Of a stretch of 7,320 bases of DNA, positions 1-5,032 are shown piece after piece. The translations under genes and the position numbers were made by a program. The DNA comes from Firmicutes bacterium UBA4049 (lineage in GTDB: Bacteria; Bacillota; Desulfotomaculia; Desulfotomaculales; Nap2-2B), in NCBI GenBank assembly GCA_002382755.1, contig DFZT01000060.1, positions 4,283 through 11,602 on the forward strand, written 5' to 3'. Every line of letters begins with the position of its first letter. Position 1 is the first letter of the stretch. The notes below the pieces were generated by a model. It searched no databases. It was not told the DNA's origin and saw only the letters and a program-made list of their open reading frames with translations.

Positions 1-704
1 GCGGCCTTTCCGTATTCAACCAGCTTTCCGTTAAGAAAAAAACCAAGGTAATCGGAAATTCTTCTCGCCTGTCCGAGGTTGTGGGTGACGACCAGCACCG
101 TATAGGAATTCTTCAACTGAAATAGGAGTTCTTCAATTTTTGACGTGGAAACCGGATCAAGGGCGCTGCAGGGTTCGTCAAGCAAAATTATTTCCGGCGA
201 AACGGCCAGTACCCTGGCAATGCATAAACGCTGCTGCTGCCCGCCTGAGAGACTCAAGCCCGACACATTCAGTTTGTCTTTTACCTCATCCCAGAGATTG
301 GCCCGTTTTAAACTGTCTATCGCTATATCTTCCAGTTCTCTTTTTTTAATTTTCGGATTATGTTCACGCACTCCAAAGGCTACATTGTCAAAAATGGACA
401 TGGGAAAAGGATTGGGCTGCTGAAAAACCATGCCGACTTTGCGGCGGATCATGACCACATCAGTTTCCGGCTTGTATATATTCTGATTATCTATATCTAT
501 ATTGCCTTCCAGCCTGAAGGAAGCGACCAGGTCATTCAACCTGTTCATGCATCTTAAAAACGTGCTCTTGCCGCATCCCGAAGGTCCAATCAAACCTGTA
601 ATTGACTGCGGGTAGATTTCCATATTAATTTCTTTCAAAGCTTGAAATGACTTGTACCAGACTGACAAGTTTCTAACCTTTATTTTACATCCGTTATTTT
701 CCAT
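1..704 (-). CDS. pstB: PstB, phosphate ABC transporter ATP-binding protein (3' end cut by window edge)
   Basis: This is the cytoplasmic ATPase that powers the PstSCAB high-affinity phosphate importer. I translated it by hand from the ATG at 704. The frame is open to the window edge and gives 234 residues of a family usually near 250, so only the last 15-20 or so residues are missing. Visible motifs are Walker A GPSGCGKST (residues 40-48), the Q-loop in VFQQPNPFPMS (about 94-103), the ABC signature LSGGQQQR (152-159), Walker B EIILLDEP (171-178) followed by the PstB-typical CSALDP, and the H-loop histidine in VTHN (208). Near the end SDYLGFFLNGKLVEYG matches the usual PstB tail pattern. The start lies 7 bases after the pstA stop, with GAGG-type Shine-Dalgarno sequence upstream, so it should be translated from the same mRNA as pstA. 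No key residue is missing. The assignment to PstB rather than a generic ABC ATPase rests on the tail motifs and the operon. Confidence 0.96.
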   Translation of the reverse strand, partial: MENNGCKIKVRNLSVWYKSFQALKEINMEIYPQSITGLIGPSGCGKSTFLRCMNRLNDLVASFRLEGNIDIDNQNIYKPETDVVMIRRKVGMVFQQPNPFPMSIFDNVAFGVREHNPKIKKRELEDIAIDSLKRANLWDEVKDKLNVSGLSLSGGQQQRLCIARVLAVSPEIILLDEPCSALDPVSTSKIEELLFQLKNSYTVLVVTHNLGQARRISDYLGFFLNGKLVEYGKA

Positions 705-711
705 CGCCTCT

Positions 712-1680
712 TTATTCCTCCCTTAAGGTTCTGTAACGGCCCCAATGGTCAACCAGAGAATTCAAGGCAAGTATAATCACGATTAAAATCAATCCTGCGC
801 CAAAGGCCTTATCTGGTGAGTTTCCTTCACCGGCGGGCGAGGAATAAAAAATATAGGTAGTCAGCGTGCTGCCCGTATTTTGCAGTGTAGCGAGCCAGTT
901 CTGCGGATGCCACCAGGGCTGTGTGCCTGTTAGAGTCATGCTTCCGCCAAGGCAGAGCCAAACAATTGCCGTATCGCCGGCAATTCTTCCTATGCCTAAA
1001 ACCACGCCGGTAATTATCCCGGATATGGCGGACGGCAAGACTATTTTTCTTATCGTTCTCCATTTGCTGATCCCCAGCCCGTAAGCGGCCTCTTTATAAG
1101 CGGACGGCACGGCCCTGATAGCCTCTTCAATGGATTTAATAATGAAAGGCAGCACCATCATAGACATAGTAATCGAACTGACCATAAAGCTGCGGCCAAA
1201 AGCCTTGGCGTTTGTGACTTCCTCAACCATTGTGCTGAAAAATGAAAGATGAGGATTTGTAAAAATGGCCAGGCCGAAAATAGCGAAAACAATAGTCGGC
1301 ACTCCTGATAAAATGTCTATACCCATGCGTATAGGACCCACCCATAAATTTCCTTCGGTGTATTCGGCAAGATAAATTGCCGTAGCCAGAGCCCACGGCA
1401 GGGCAAATAAAGTTCCCAGGACAACCAGTAAAAATGTGCCTATAATGGGAGTAAGAATTCCTCCGGTTAGGTTTTGATTCAAACTCGGCCTGGGATCGCT
1501 GGTTATGAAATCCCAGTTTATAGCATGAATTCCTTTTAGAACAAGAAATATTACTATAAACAACAAAAGAAACAGTGTAAGCAGACCGGATAACCAGCAG
1601 GCCGCATGACCTATCGCATTTTCTCCTTTAATTGTTCTAATTATTCGAAGCGCCCCCCTGCCGCAAATTTCCCGAAACAA
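712..1680 (-). CDS. pstA: PstA, phosphate ABC transporter permease
   Basis: This inner-membrane permease pairs with PstC to form the phosphate channel. The 322-residue frame holds about six hydrophobic segments (roughly 29-49, 75-104, 121-141, 165-184, 217-245, 293-310). The cytoplasmic EAA loop that docks on PstB is clear: EAAYGLGISKWRTIRKIVLP at 197-216, followed by GIITGVVLGIGRIAGDTA, where PstA proteins usually have R-x-x-GETA. The extracytoplasmic stretch after TM1 (INWDFITSDPRP) is also typical of PstA. The annotated start is a TTG at 1680, inside pstC (44-base overlap), with no good Shine-Dalgarno sequence. Family proteins usually begin only a few residues before the first membrane helix, so the real start may be further in. 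No ATG, GTG or further TTG is available there in frame, but ATA (1644) and ATT (1641) codons follow an AGGGGGG stretch. The function is secure; the first 10-20 residues are not. Confidence 0.94.
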   Translation of the reverse strand: MFREICGRGALRIIRTIKGENAIGHAACWLSGLLTLFLLLFIVIFLVLKGIHAINWDFITSDPRPSLNQNLTGGILTPIIGTFLLVVLGTLFALPWALATAIYLAEYTEGNLWVGPIRMGIDILSGVPTIVFAIFGLAIFTNPHLSFFSTMVEEVTNAKAFGRSFMVSSITMSMMVLPFIIKSIEEAIRAVPSAYKEAAYGLGISKWRTIRKIVLPSAISGIITGVVLGIGRIAGDTAIVWLCLGGSMTLTGTQPWWHPQNWLATLQNTGSTLTTYIFYSSPAGEGNSPDKAFGAGLILIVIILALNSLVDHWGRYRTLREE

Positions 1681-2671
1681 TTCTGGAAAATAAGCTCAAC
1701 AGCACACATGTCAGAAGAAGGACAGAACCGCAGGCAAATAAAGCCGATTCGCAGGCTGCGACACTCATACCTTCGGCGTTGTCCACAATGGTGGAAGCCA
1801 GCGTGCGGACGGGCTCCAGAAAGAAAACCAGCCCGTGCGCCGGATTGGGCAGGTTAGCTACGCTGCCGGTGACCATGGAAAGAGCAATTGCTTCACCTAT
1901 GGCTCTGCCCGCGGCCAGTATGGCGCCGGCAACGATGCCGTTACGAGCCGCCGGAAGTATAATTTTCACTATTGTGCGCCAGTGGGATAACCCTAATGCC
2001 AGAGAAGCTTCCTTATATCTTTTCGGCGCGGATTTTATCGCGTCGCCGGCCATGGCGATAAAAATTGGTCCGATCATCATACTGAGCACAATTATTCCGG
2101 CCAAAAGACTTGTTCCATCCAGGATGCAAATTTTGATCATCCTTAAGGAAAGTTCATTGCTGATCAGATATTTGGATATAAAAGGAACTACCGTCATTAA
2201 ACCGACTAAACCGTAAATTACGGAAGGGATGGCAGCTAAGAGCCTGACGGTAGATTTTAGAGGCTTTCTCAGCCAAGCCGGACATATTTCTTCGATAAAA
2301 ACGGCGCAACCCAGGCCAAATGTAAAACAAAAAACTAGAGCCCCGGAAGTGGCCAAGACCGTTCCGGCAATTAGAGGCAAAGCTCCAAATCTCCATACGG
2401 GTTGATCAGCGCCGGCCTGCCACGCCTTTGAAAAGATATCATCCCAACCCCCTGAAAAAACAAAGTTAAAACCGCTGGCCTTCAATACGGGGACAGCCTT
2501 GCTGATCACGAAAAACATCACAAAGAATATAAGGATGCTGCTAAGAATGGTCAGCAGCAGGAGTATTCTTTCGATAATTATTTCTTTAAACGGCTTCCTT
2601 GGTTTAGTATAAAAGCTTGTTATAGGAGATGTCTTTTGGGGAATAAGTACGGAAGCATTTTCCTGTTCCAT
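1637..2671 (-). CDS. pstC: PstC, phosphate ABC transporter permease
   Basis: This is the second permease of the phosphate importer. The 344 residues include a charged cytoplasmic N-terminus of about 30 residues and then about six hydrophobic segments (33-57, 96-126, 142-165, 189-208, 242-268, 303-329). PstC hallmarks are AAIPSVIYGLVGLMTVVP (146-163) and the EAA loop EASLALGLSHWRTIVKIILP (221-240), followed by GIVAGAILAAGRAIGEAIAL, the conserved R-A-x-GE-A motif. The ATG at 2671 is preceded by a strong purine-rich ribosome site (GGAAGGGGG, 4 bases before the start codon). The stop codon (1637-1639) lies inside the start region of pstA, which implies coupled translation. A hairpin terminator lies between pstS and this gene, so PstC is probably made in smaller amounts than PstS. 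PstC rather than PstA is chosen because of the longer N-terminus, the IPSVIYG motif and the gene order. Confidence 0.95.
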   Translation of the reverse strand: MEQENASVLIPQKTSPITSFYTKPRKPFKEIIIERILLLLTILSSILIFFVMFFVISKAVPVLKASGFNFVFSGGWDDIFSKAWQAGADQPVWRFGALPLIAGTVLATSGALVFCFTFGLGCAVFIEEICPAWLRKPLKSTVRLLAAIPSVIYGLVGLMTVVPFISKYLISNELSLRMIKICILDGTSLLAGIIVLSMMIGPIFIAMAGDAIKSAPKRYKEASLALGLSHWRTIVKIILPAARNGIVAGAILAAGRAIGEAIALSMVTGSVANLPNPAHGLVFFLEPVRTLASTIVDNAEGMSVAACESALFACGSVLLLTCVLLSLFSRIVSGNLRQGGASNN

Positions 2672-2695
2672 TTTTCCCCCTTCCTTTCTTTTATC

Positions 2696-2730
2696 AAAAA
2701 TATCCCGCCTGTTAAAAAAACAGGCGGGAT
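2696..2730 (-). terminator. Hairpin terminator/attenuator between pstS and pstC
   Basis: The arms ATCCCGCCTG (2702-2711) and CAGGCGGGAT (2721-2730) are a perfect 10-bp inverted repeat, extendable to 12 bp through the A/T-rich loop. Read leftward, the stem is followed by ATTTTT (2701-2696), the U-run of an intrinsic terminator. It begins 18 bases after the pstS stop and lies wholly in the 77-base gap before pstC. Since pstC has no evident promoter of its own in that gap, I infer partial termination that leaves pstS mRNA in excess over the permease genes, as in other binding-protein transport operons. It could also protect the 3' end of a processed pstS mRNA. Confidence 0.85.
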
Positions 2731-2748
2731 TTGCATGAGGAGCAGGTT

Positions 2749-3921
2749 TTATTTGATAGAAATGTATTCTTTTTTAACAATACTCTGTCCTTCTGAAGAT
2801 AAGACGAAATCCAGGAAAGATTTGGCCAGCCCTGTGGGACTGCCTTTTGTCACCATGACGAAGGGGCGAACTATCTTGTATGTGCCGTTCTTGGCGTTTT
2901 CCAAGGTAGGTTCGACACCGTCCAATTTTGGCGCCTTGATGCTCGAATCTACAAAACCCATGGAAATGAATCCGACGGCGTTTTCGTTGGCGGCCACCGC
3001 CTGGCGGACTAAACCGTTTGACGCGTGCTGCTTGGCAGTGGAGACAACATTGTCCTCACCTAAAAATTTTTCTTTGAAGAAATCAAAAGTACCGGACGGT
3101 GCAGTCCGGGAATTAACTAGAATCGGAGCATTTTTACCGCCGATTTCTTTCCAGTTGGTAATCGCTCCCGTAAATATTTTTTTAACCTGTTCCGTAGTCA
3201 GTGCGCCGACCTGATTTTTCGGGTTGACAACAATCACAATGGCGTCCTTGGCAATGGTCGTAGCTACAAGACCCTTGGGGTCAGTATCTTTCAGCGCGCG
3301 CGAAACGTTGCCTATATTTACCTTGCCGTCCGCCGCATCACTAATACCAACGCCGGAACCTCCGCCGGTCACTGTAATCTGTACTTTGGGATTCTCTTTC
3401 ATAAAAGTCTGCGTCAGTTCTTCCGCCAGAGGCTGCACGGACGTGGAACCACTCATCTTTAAAGAACCTGTAAGTTTTGCTGCTGCGGCGCCACCCCCGC
3501 CGGTGGTAATAACGACCGTGTTCTTGTCGCTTACCCAGTCAACTTCGGCTCCCAGAGACTCGGCTACAAATCTTAAGGGAACAACGGTGCGCCCTTTGTC
3601 TACAGCAGCGGCCACGTCCAAAGTTACAGACTTGCTGCCCACATTGGCTTCTTTTTTGCCCATCCATAAAGCTATTTCCACGTCGCCTTTCTTGGCGGTT
3701 ACTTTTTGCGCCTTACCGTCCCATTTAACGGAAGCCCCGAGAGTTTCGAAAATCGCCCTCATAGGCACAAGAACTTTGCCCTGTGTAACGAATGGTTTCG
3801 AATCCATAGATAAAGCCTTGCCATTTACCAGCACGGAAATATTTCCCGCTGCAAAGGCAAGCTGTGCACACAATAACGTCAGAATTGCAACCAAAGAAAC
3901 AACCAGTAAGCGATTTTTCAT
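2749..3921 (-). CDS. pstS: Phosphate-binding protein PstS with N-terminal stalk (copper amine oxidase N-terminal-like) domain
   Basis: This exported protein captures inorganic phosphate for the PstCAB channel. Of 390 residues, 1-24 are a signal peptide (MKNR, hydrophobic core, cleavage after AFA). The only cysteine there (C18) lacks a lipobox, so this is probably not a lipoprotein. Residues about 27-140 form a stalk domain with two halves, each carrying V-P-x-R and LGA-x-V-x-W (VLVPMRAIFETLGASVKW at 50-67, VVPLRFVAESLGAEVDW at 113-129). A GGGGAAAA linker (141-148) joins it to the PstS fold: SGSTSVQPL (157-165), GGGSGVGISDAADG (186-199), IGNVSRAL (203-210), FTGAITNWKEIGG (250-262), SRTAPSGTFDFF (271-282) and SEGQSIVKKEY (376-386). 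Phosphate-contacting loops are the SGSTS, GGGSG and SGT segments. The ATG at 3921 has GGAGG 7 bases upstream. It heads the pst operon. The stalk domain may tether the protein to the cell wall or membrane in place of a lipid anchor; that is inference. Confidence 0.95.
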   Translation of the reverse strand: MKNRLLVVSLVAILTLLCAQLAFAAGNISVLVNGKALSMDSKPFVTQGKVLVPMRAIFETLGASVKWDGKAQKVTAKKGDVEIALWMGKKEANVGSKSVTLDVAAAVDKGRTVVPLRFVAESLGAEVDWVSDKNTVVITTGGGGAAAAKLTGSLKMSGSTSVQPLAEELTQTFMKENPKVQITVTGGGSGVGISDAADGKVNIGNVSRALKDTDPKGLVATTIAKDAIVIVVNPKNQVGALTTEQVKKIFTGAITNWKEIGGKNAPILVNSRTAPSGTFDFFKEKFLGEDNVVSTAKQHASNGLVRQAVAANENAVGFISMGFVDSSIKAPKLDGVEPTLENAKNGTYKIVRPFVMVTKGSPTGLAKSFLDFVLSSEGQSIVKKEYISIK

Positions 3922-3942
3922 TAATCATCCTCCATTCATTTC

Positions 3943-3962
3943 ATTGTGAAAATAATCACAAT
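3943..3962. promoter_or_regulatory. CRP/FNR-type palindrome before pstS
   Basis: ATTGTGA (3943-3949), six bases, then TCACAAT (3956-3962) is a perfect inverted repeat. It contains TGTGA-N6-TCACA, the consensus of the CRP/FNR regulator family (known for E. coli CRP and B. subtilis Fnr). It lies 22 bases before the pstS start, just upstream of the ribosome site and well downstream of the candidate promoter at 4065-4093, a position that suits a repressor or roadblock better than an activator. In RNA it could instead fold as a 7-bp hairpin beside the Shine-Dalgarno sequence. No regulator gene is visible in the window. Confidence 0.5.
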
Positions 3963-3980
3963 ACGGCTATCCGGACTACT

Positions 3981-4006
3981 TCAACTTCCCCCCTCCTGTT
4001 AGTTGA
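3981..4006 (-). other. Small hairpin enclosing an orphan Shine-Dalgarno-like run in the pstS leader
   Basis: TCAACT (3981-3986) and AGTTGA (4001-4006) are complementary and enclose, in the leftward sense, AGGAGGGGGG (3988-3997). That would be a very strong ribosome site, but the only start-like codon after it (TTG, three bases on) is followed at once by AAG TAG. It therefore has no gene of its own. It may be a decoy or regulatory ribosome-binding site in the pstS leader, or a remnant; the stem is short and unproven. Confidence 0.3.
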
Positions 4007-4064
4007 CGTATCAGGTTAATTGTAAATTTAAATTATTAATTCAATGTTGCAATTTGTTTAAGGA

Positions 4065-4093
4065 AGATTAATTTTACATTGAAAGAATGTAAA
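4065..4093 (-). promoter_or_regulatory. Candidate pst operon promoter overlapped by an inverted repeat
   Basis: Read leftward, TTTACA (4093-4088), 17 bases and TAATCT (4070-4065) form a sigma-A-like promoter (5/6 and 4/6 matches). It would start transcription near 4058, giving a leader of about 137 bases before pstS. The -35 box and most of the spacer coincide with a perfect inverted repeat, TTTACATT (4073-4080), GAAAG, AATGTAAA (4086-4093), placed like an operator. I could not fit a clear PhoP-type tandem TTAACA box. Position, spacing and symmetry support a regulated promoter; the regulator is unknown. Confidence 0.5.
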
Positions 4094-4129
4094 TAAATTT
4101 GGAAAATAAGAGGTATTAGGCGGTAGAAA

Positions 4130-4634
4130 CGGGGCTGTTTTTTAGCGCCGTAGCGGGACTGGACACGTTGATGTTCCGGCCGTAAACGAAAAAGGGCAGG
4201 TCCGTTGTCCCAGATGGATTGGAGCCTACCCTTTTCCAGGAGCGTAGTGCAATTCAGCACGTCCTCCTTTTATTATTTACCCCTTTACCTCTGATCCGCC
4301 GCCCTTAGGACCGCTTTTCAGATTAACCGGCTGCTTCCTGTAACAGCCGCCGAAAAATAACTTTGTTAAGTACTTCCTCCGTCTATTACAAGTTTTTCGC
4401 CGTGGCTTTTAATACCTGTTTATTTGAAACTTCTACTTCTTAAGGGGTCTTTGCTTACTTTCAGGTTGGTTTTGGTTTCCCAATTTCCCTCCGAATTTCA
4501 GATTACCGGTAGATAACTACTCGACTTCCCCAAGTAAAAGCTTTTATCACAACAGGTTCTTAACAGCCCCGGCTTAGCTCGCCGGTTTTTCAGAGGTACC
4601 CCTCTTACTCAGGTGGCCCCTTGTTTGAGGGTAT
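4130..4634 (-). ncRNA. Probable large structured non-coding RNA (about 500 nt), class not identified
   Basis: This stretch has no convincing protein gene on either strand, yet it is visibly richer in G and C than the AT-rich DNA on both sides and is preceded by a strong leftward promoter (4639-4667). Leftward it encodes many local stems: AGAGG/CCTCT with a tetraloop (4592-4605), CCGGC/GCCGG (4569-4585), TTGG-GAAA-CCAA with a GNRA loop (4472-4483), CGGCTG/CAGCCG (4328-4349), AGGAG/CTCCT enclosing GTGC/GCAC (about 4235-4270), and an 11-bp stem with one G-U pair (4190-4235). CGGGGCTGTT (4130-4139) is the exact complement of AACAGCCCCG (4562-4571), a possible long-range helix closing some 430 bases. 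I checked by eye for the hallmarks of tmRNA, RNase P RNA, SRP RNA, T-box, cobalamin riboswitch and group I/II introns and found none. Large Firmicute RNAs such as OLE remain possible; I cannot confirm this from memory. It could also be an extended 5' leader of pstS. Confidence 0.6.
4189..4235 (-). terminator. Stem with U-run, possible end of the structured RNA
   Basis: Leftward, AAAAGGGTAGG (4235-4225) pairs with CCTGCCCTTTT (4200-4190), 11 bp including one G-U pair, around a 24-base loop that contains a further TCC/GGA pair. The 3' arm ends in a run of five T (4193-4189). It could be a terminator that ends the transcript near 4189, or an internal helix of a longer RNA, because complementarity with the 5' part continues to 4130. 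The large loop and the absence of U's beyond the stem make it weaker than a standard terminator. Confidence 0.4.
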
Positions 4635-4638
4635 GATT

Positions 4639-4667
4639 ATAATACTTTATATTTTTGTTTATGTCAA
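4639..4667 (-). promoter_or_regulatory. Strong sigma-A promoter reading leftward into the structured RNA
   Basis: TTGACA (4667-4662, perfect) is followed after exactly 17 bases by TATTAT (4644-4639), overlapping TTATAAT, in AT-rich DNA. Transcription would start near 4632-4634. Nothing protein-coding follows for 700 bases, so the product is either a free RNA or a very long pstS leader. This is the best promoter in the window by consensus match. Confidence 0.75.
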
Positions 4668-4768
4668 CAGTTAATTAATAATATTTTATAATTTTATAAA
4701 ATTCCGATATATAAAATACCATATTATGTTAATAAATTTAGTTTAACATTAGAAAGAAAGGCGCTTAG
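4668..4768. other. AT-rich spacer with an inverted repeat
   Basis: I see no gene in this very AT-rich segment. It holds a perfect inverted repeat, ATGTTAA (4726-4732) and TTAACAT (4743-4749), with a 10-base spacer. The half-sites resemble GlnR/TnrA half-sites (TGTTA/TAACA), but the gap between them is 12 bases instead of the 7 needed, so I do not call it a GlnR box. Some other dimeric regulator could bind here, upstream of both the leftward RNA promoter and the rightward glnN promoter. Confidence 0.35.
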
Positions 4769-4806
4769 AAAATGCCTTGCCGGAATAAACTGGCGCGGCA
4801 TTTTTT
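4769..4806 (+). terminator. Terminator-like hairpin upstream of the glnN promoter
   Basis: AAAATGCC (4769-4776) pairs with GGCATTTT (4797-4804), and inside it GCCGG (4779-4783) pairs with CTGGC (4790-4794) with one G-U pair, around an AATAAA loop. A run of six T begins in the 3' arm (4801-4806), so it reads best rightward; leftward it would give TTTTCT. No gene lies just upstream on the plus strand. It may stop stray or antisense transcription arising opposite the structured RNA, end a very short transcript, or act as a first attenuator for a more distal glnN promoter. Confidence 0.65.
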
Positions 4807-4887
4807 CTTTCAGGTAAAAATTTTTTCTATCCCCATGTTAAAACTTTCTAAAATTCTTTAAAAAATTATATTGCGATTAAAGGAGTC

Positions 4888-4916
4888 TTGTTATTTTTGT
4901 AGAAAGAACATATAAT
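4888..4916 (+). promoter_or_regulatory. glnN promoter
   Basis: TTGTTA (4888-4893, 4/6 match) and a perfect TATAAT (4911-4916) are separated by exactly 17 bases. Transcription should start near 4922-4924, giving a leader of about 110 bases before the glnN ATG. No GlnR/TnrA-type box (TGTNA-N7-TNACA) overlaps it, which is in keeping with control after initiation by the leader terminator. Confidence 0.7.
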
Positions 4917-4945
4917 AGAGTTAAAAGCTAACAAATATATTTCTA

Positions 4946-4985
4946 ACAAAGGTGTTTCAACGGGATTGGACAAAGGCGTTCCAAC
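4946..4985 (+). repeat. Imperfect 16-base direct repeat in the glnN leader
   Basis: ACAAAGGTGTTTCAAC (4946-4961) recurs as ACAAAGGCGTTCCAAC (4970-4985), 14 of 16 identical, offset by 24 bases. Each copy is followed by a TTGGA (4966-4970 and 4991-4995) that can pair with its own TTCAA or TCCAA. This gives two hairpins in a row: UUCAA-CGGGA-UUGGA, and UCCAA-CAUAUU-UUGGA, the latter inside the terminator. A shorter direct repeat, CTAACAAA (4928-4935 and 4943-4950), precedes them. The layout suggests a duplicated RNA recognition element. Confidence 0.6.
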
Positions 4986-5007
4986 ATATTTTGGATGCGC
5001 CTTTTTT
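4972..5007 (+). terminator. Intrinsic terminator in the glnN leader (attenuator)
   Basis: AAAGGCG (4972-4978) pairs with CGCCTTT (4998-5004), and inside it TCCAA (4980-4984) pairs with TTGGA (4991-4995) around CATATT. The run TTTTTT (5002-5007) follows. It lies between the glnN promoter and its ribosome site (AGGGGG, 5020-5025) and ends 25 bases before the ATG. With no other gene between promoter and terminator, this should stop glnN transcription unless read-through is allowed. Antitermination of type III glutamine synthetase genes by ANTAR-domain regulators is known in clostridia; whether that applies here is inference. Confidence 0.82.
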
Positions 5008-5032
5008 GTTTTTAAAAAAAGGGGGATGAAAC

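Noticed and set aside
3868..3921. Lipoprotein signal peptide on PstS
   Set aside because: The only cysteine in the signal region (residue 18, preceded by T-L-L) lies within the hydrophobic core and does not fit a lipobox; a signal peptidase I site after AFA fits better.
3224..3949. 241-codon plus-strand reading frame opposite pstS
   Set aside because: It is antisense to a clearly conserved PstS and has no domain signature; it is a coding shadow.
4036..4260. 74-codon minus-strand reading frame starting GTG after an AAAGGAGG stretch
   Set aside because: The ribosome-site spacing is only two bases, the protein has no recognisable motif, and the frame runs through the GC-rich hairpin region and then AT-rich promoter DNA of pstS. 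The AGGAG is better explained as one arm of an RNA stem.
4130..4634. tmRNA, RNase P RNA, SRP RNA, T-box, cobalamin riboswitch or group I/II intron
   Set aside because: GGGGCTGTT, CCTAAG and GACCTGCC resemble short pieces of tmRNA, tetraloop receptors/rRNA and the B12 box, but the flanking core motifs of each family are missing. For example there is no UAUGG to complete an 11-nt receptor and no tRNA-like end.
4727..4748. GlnR/TnrA box (TGTTA ... TAACA) upstream of glnN
   Set aside because: The half-sites are 12 bases apart, not 7, and lie 140 bases upstream of the glnN promoter.
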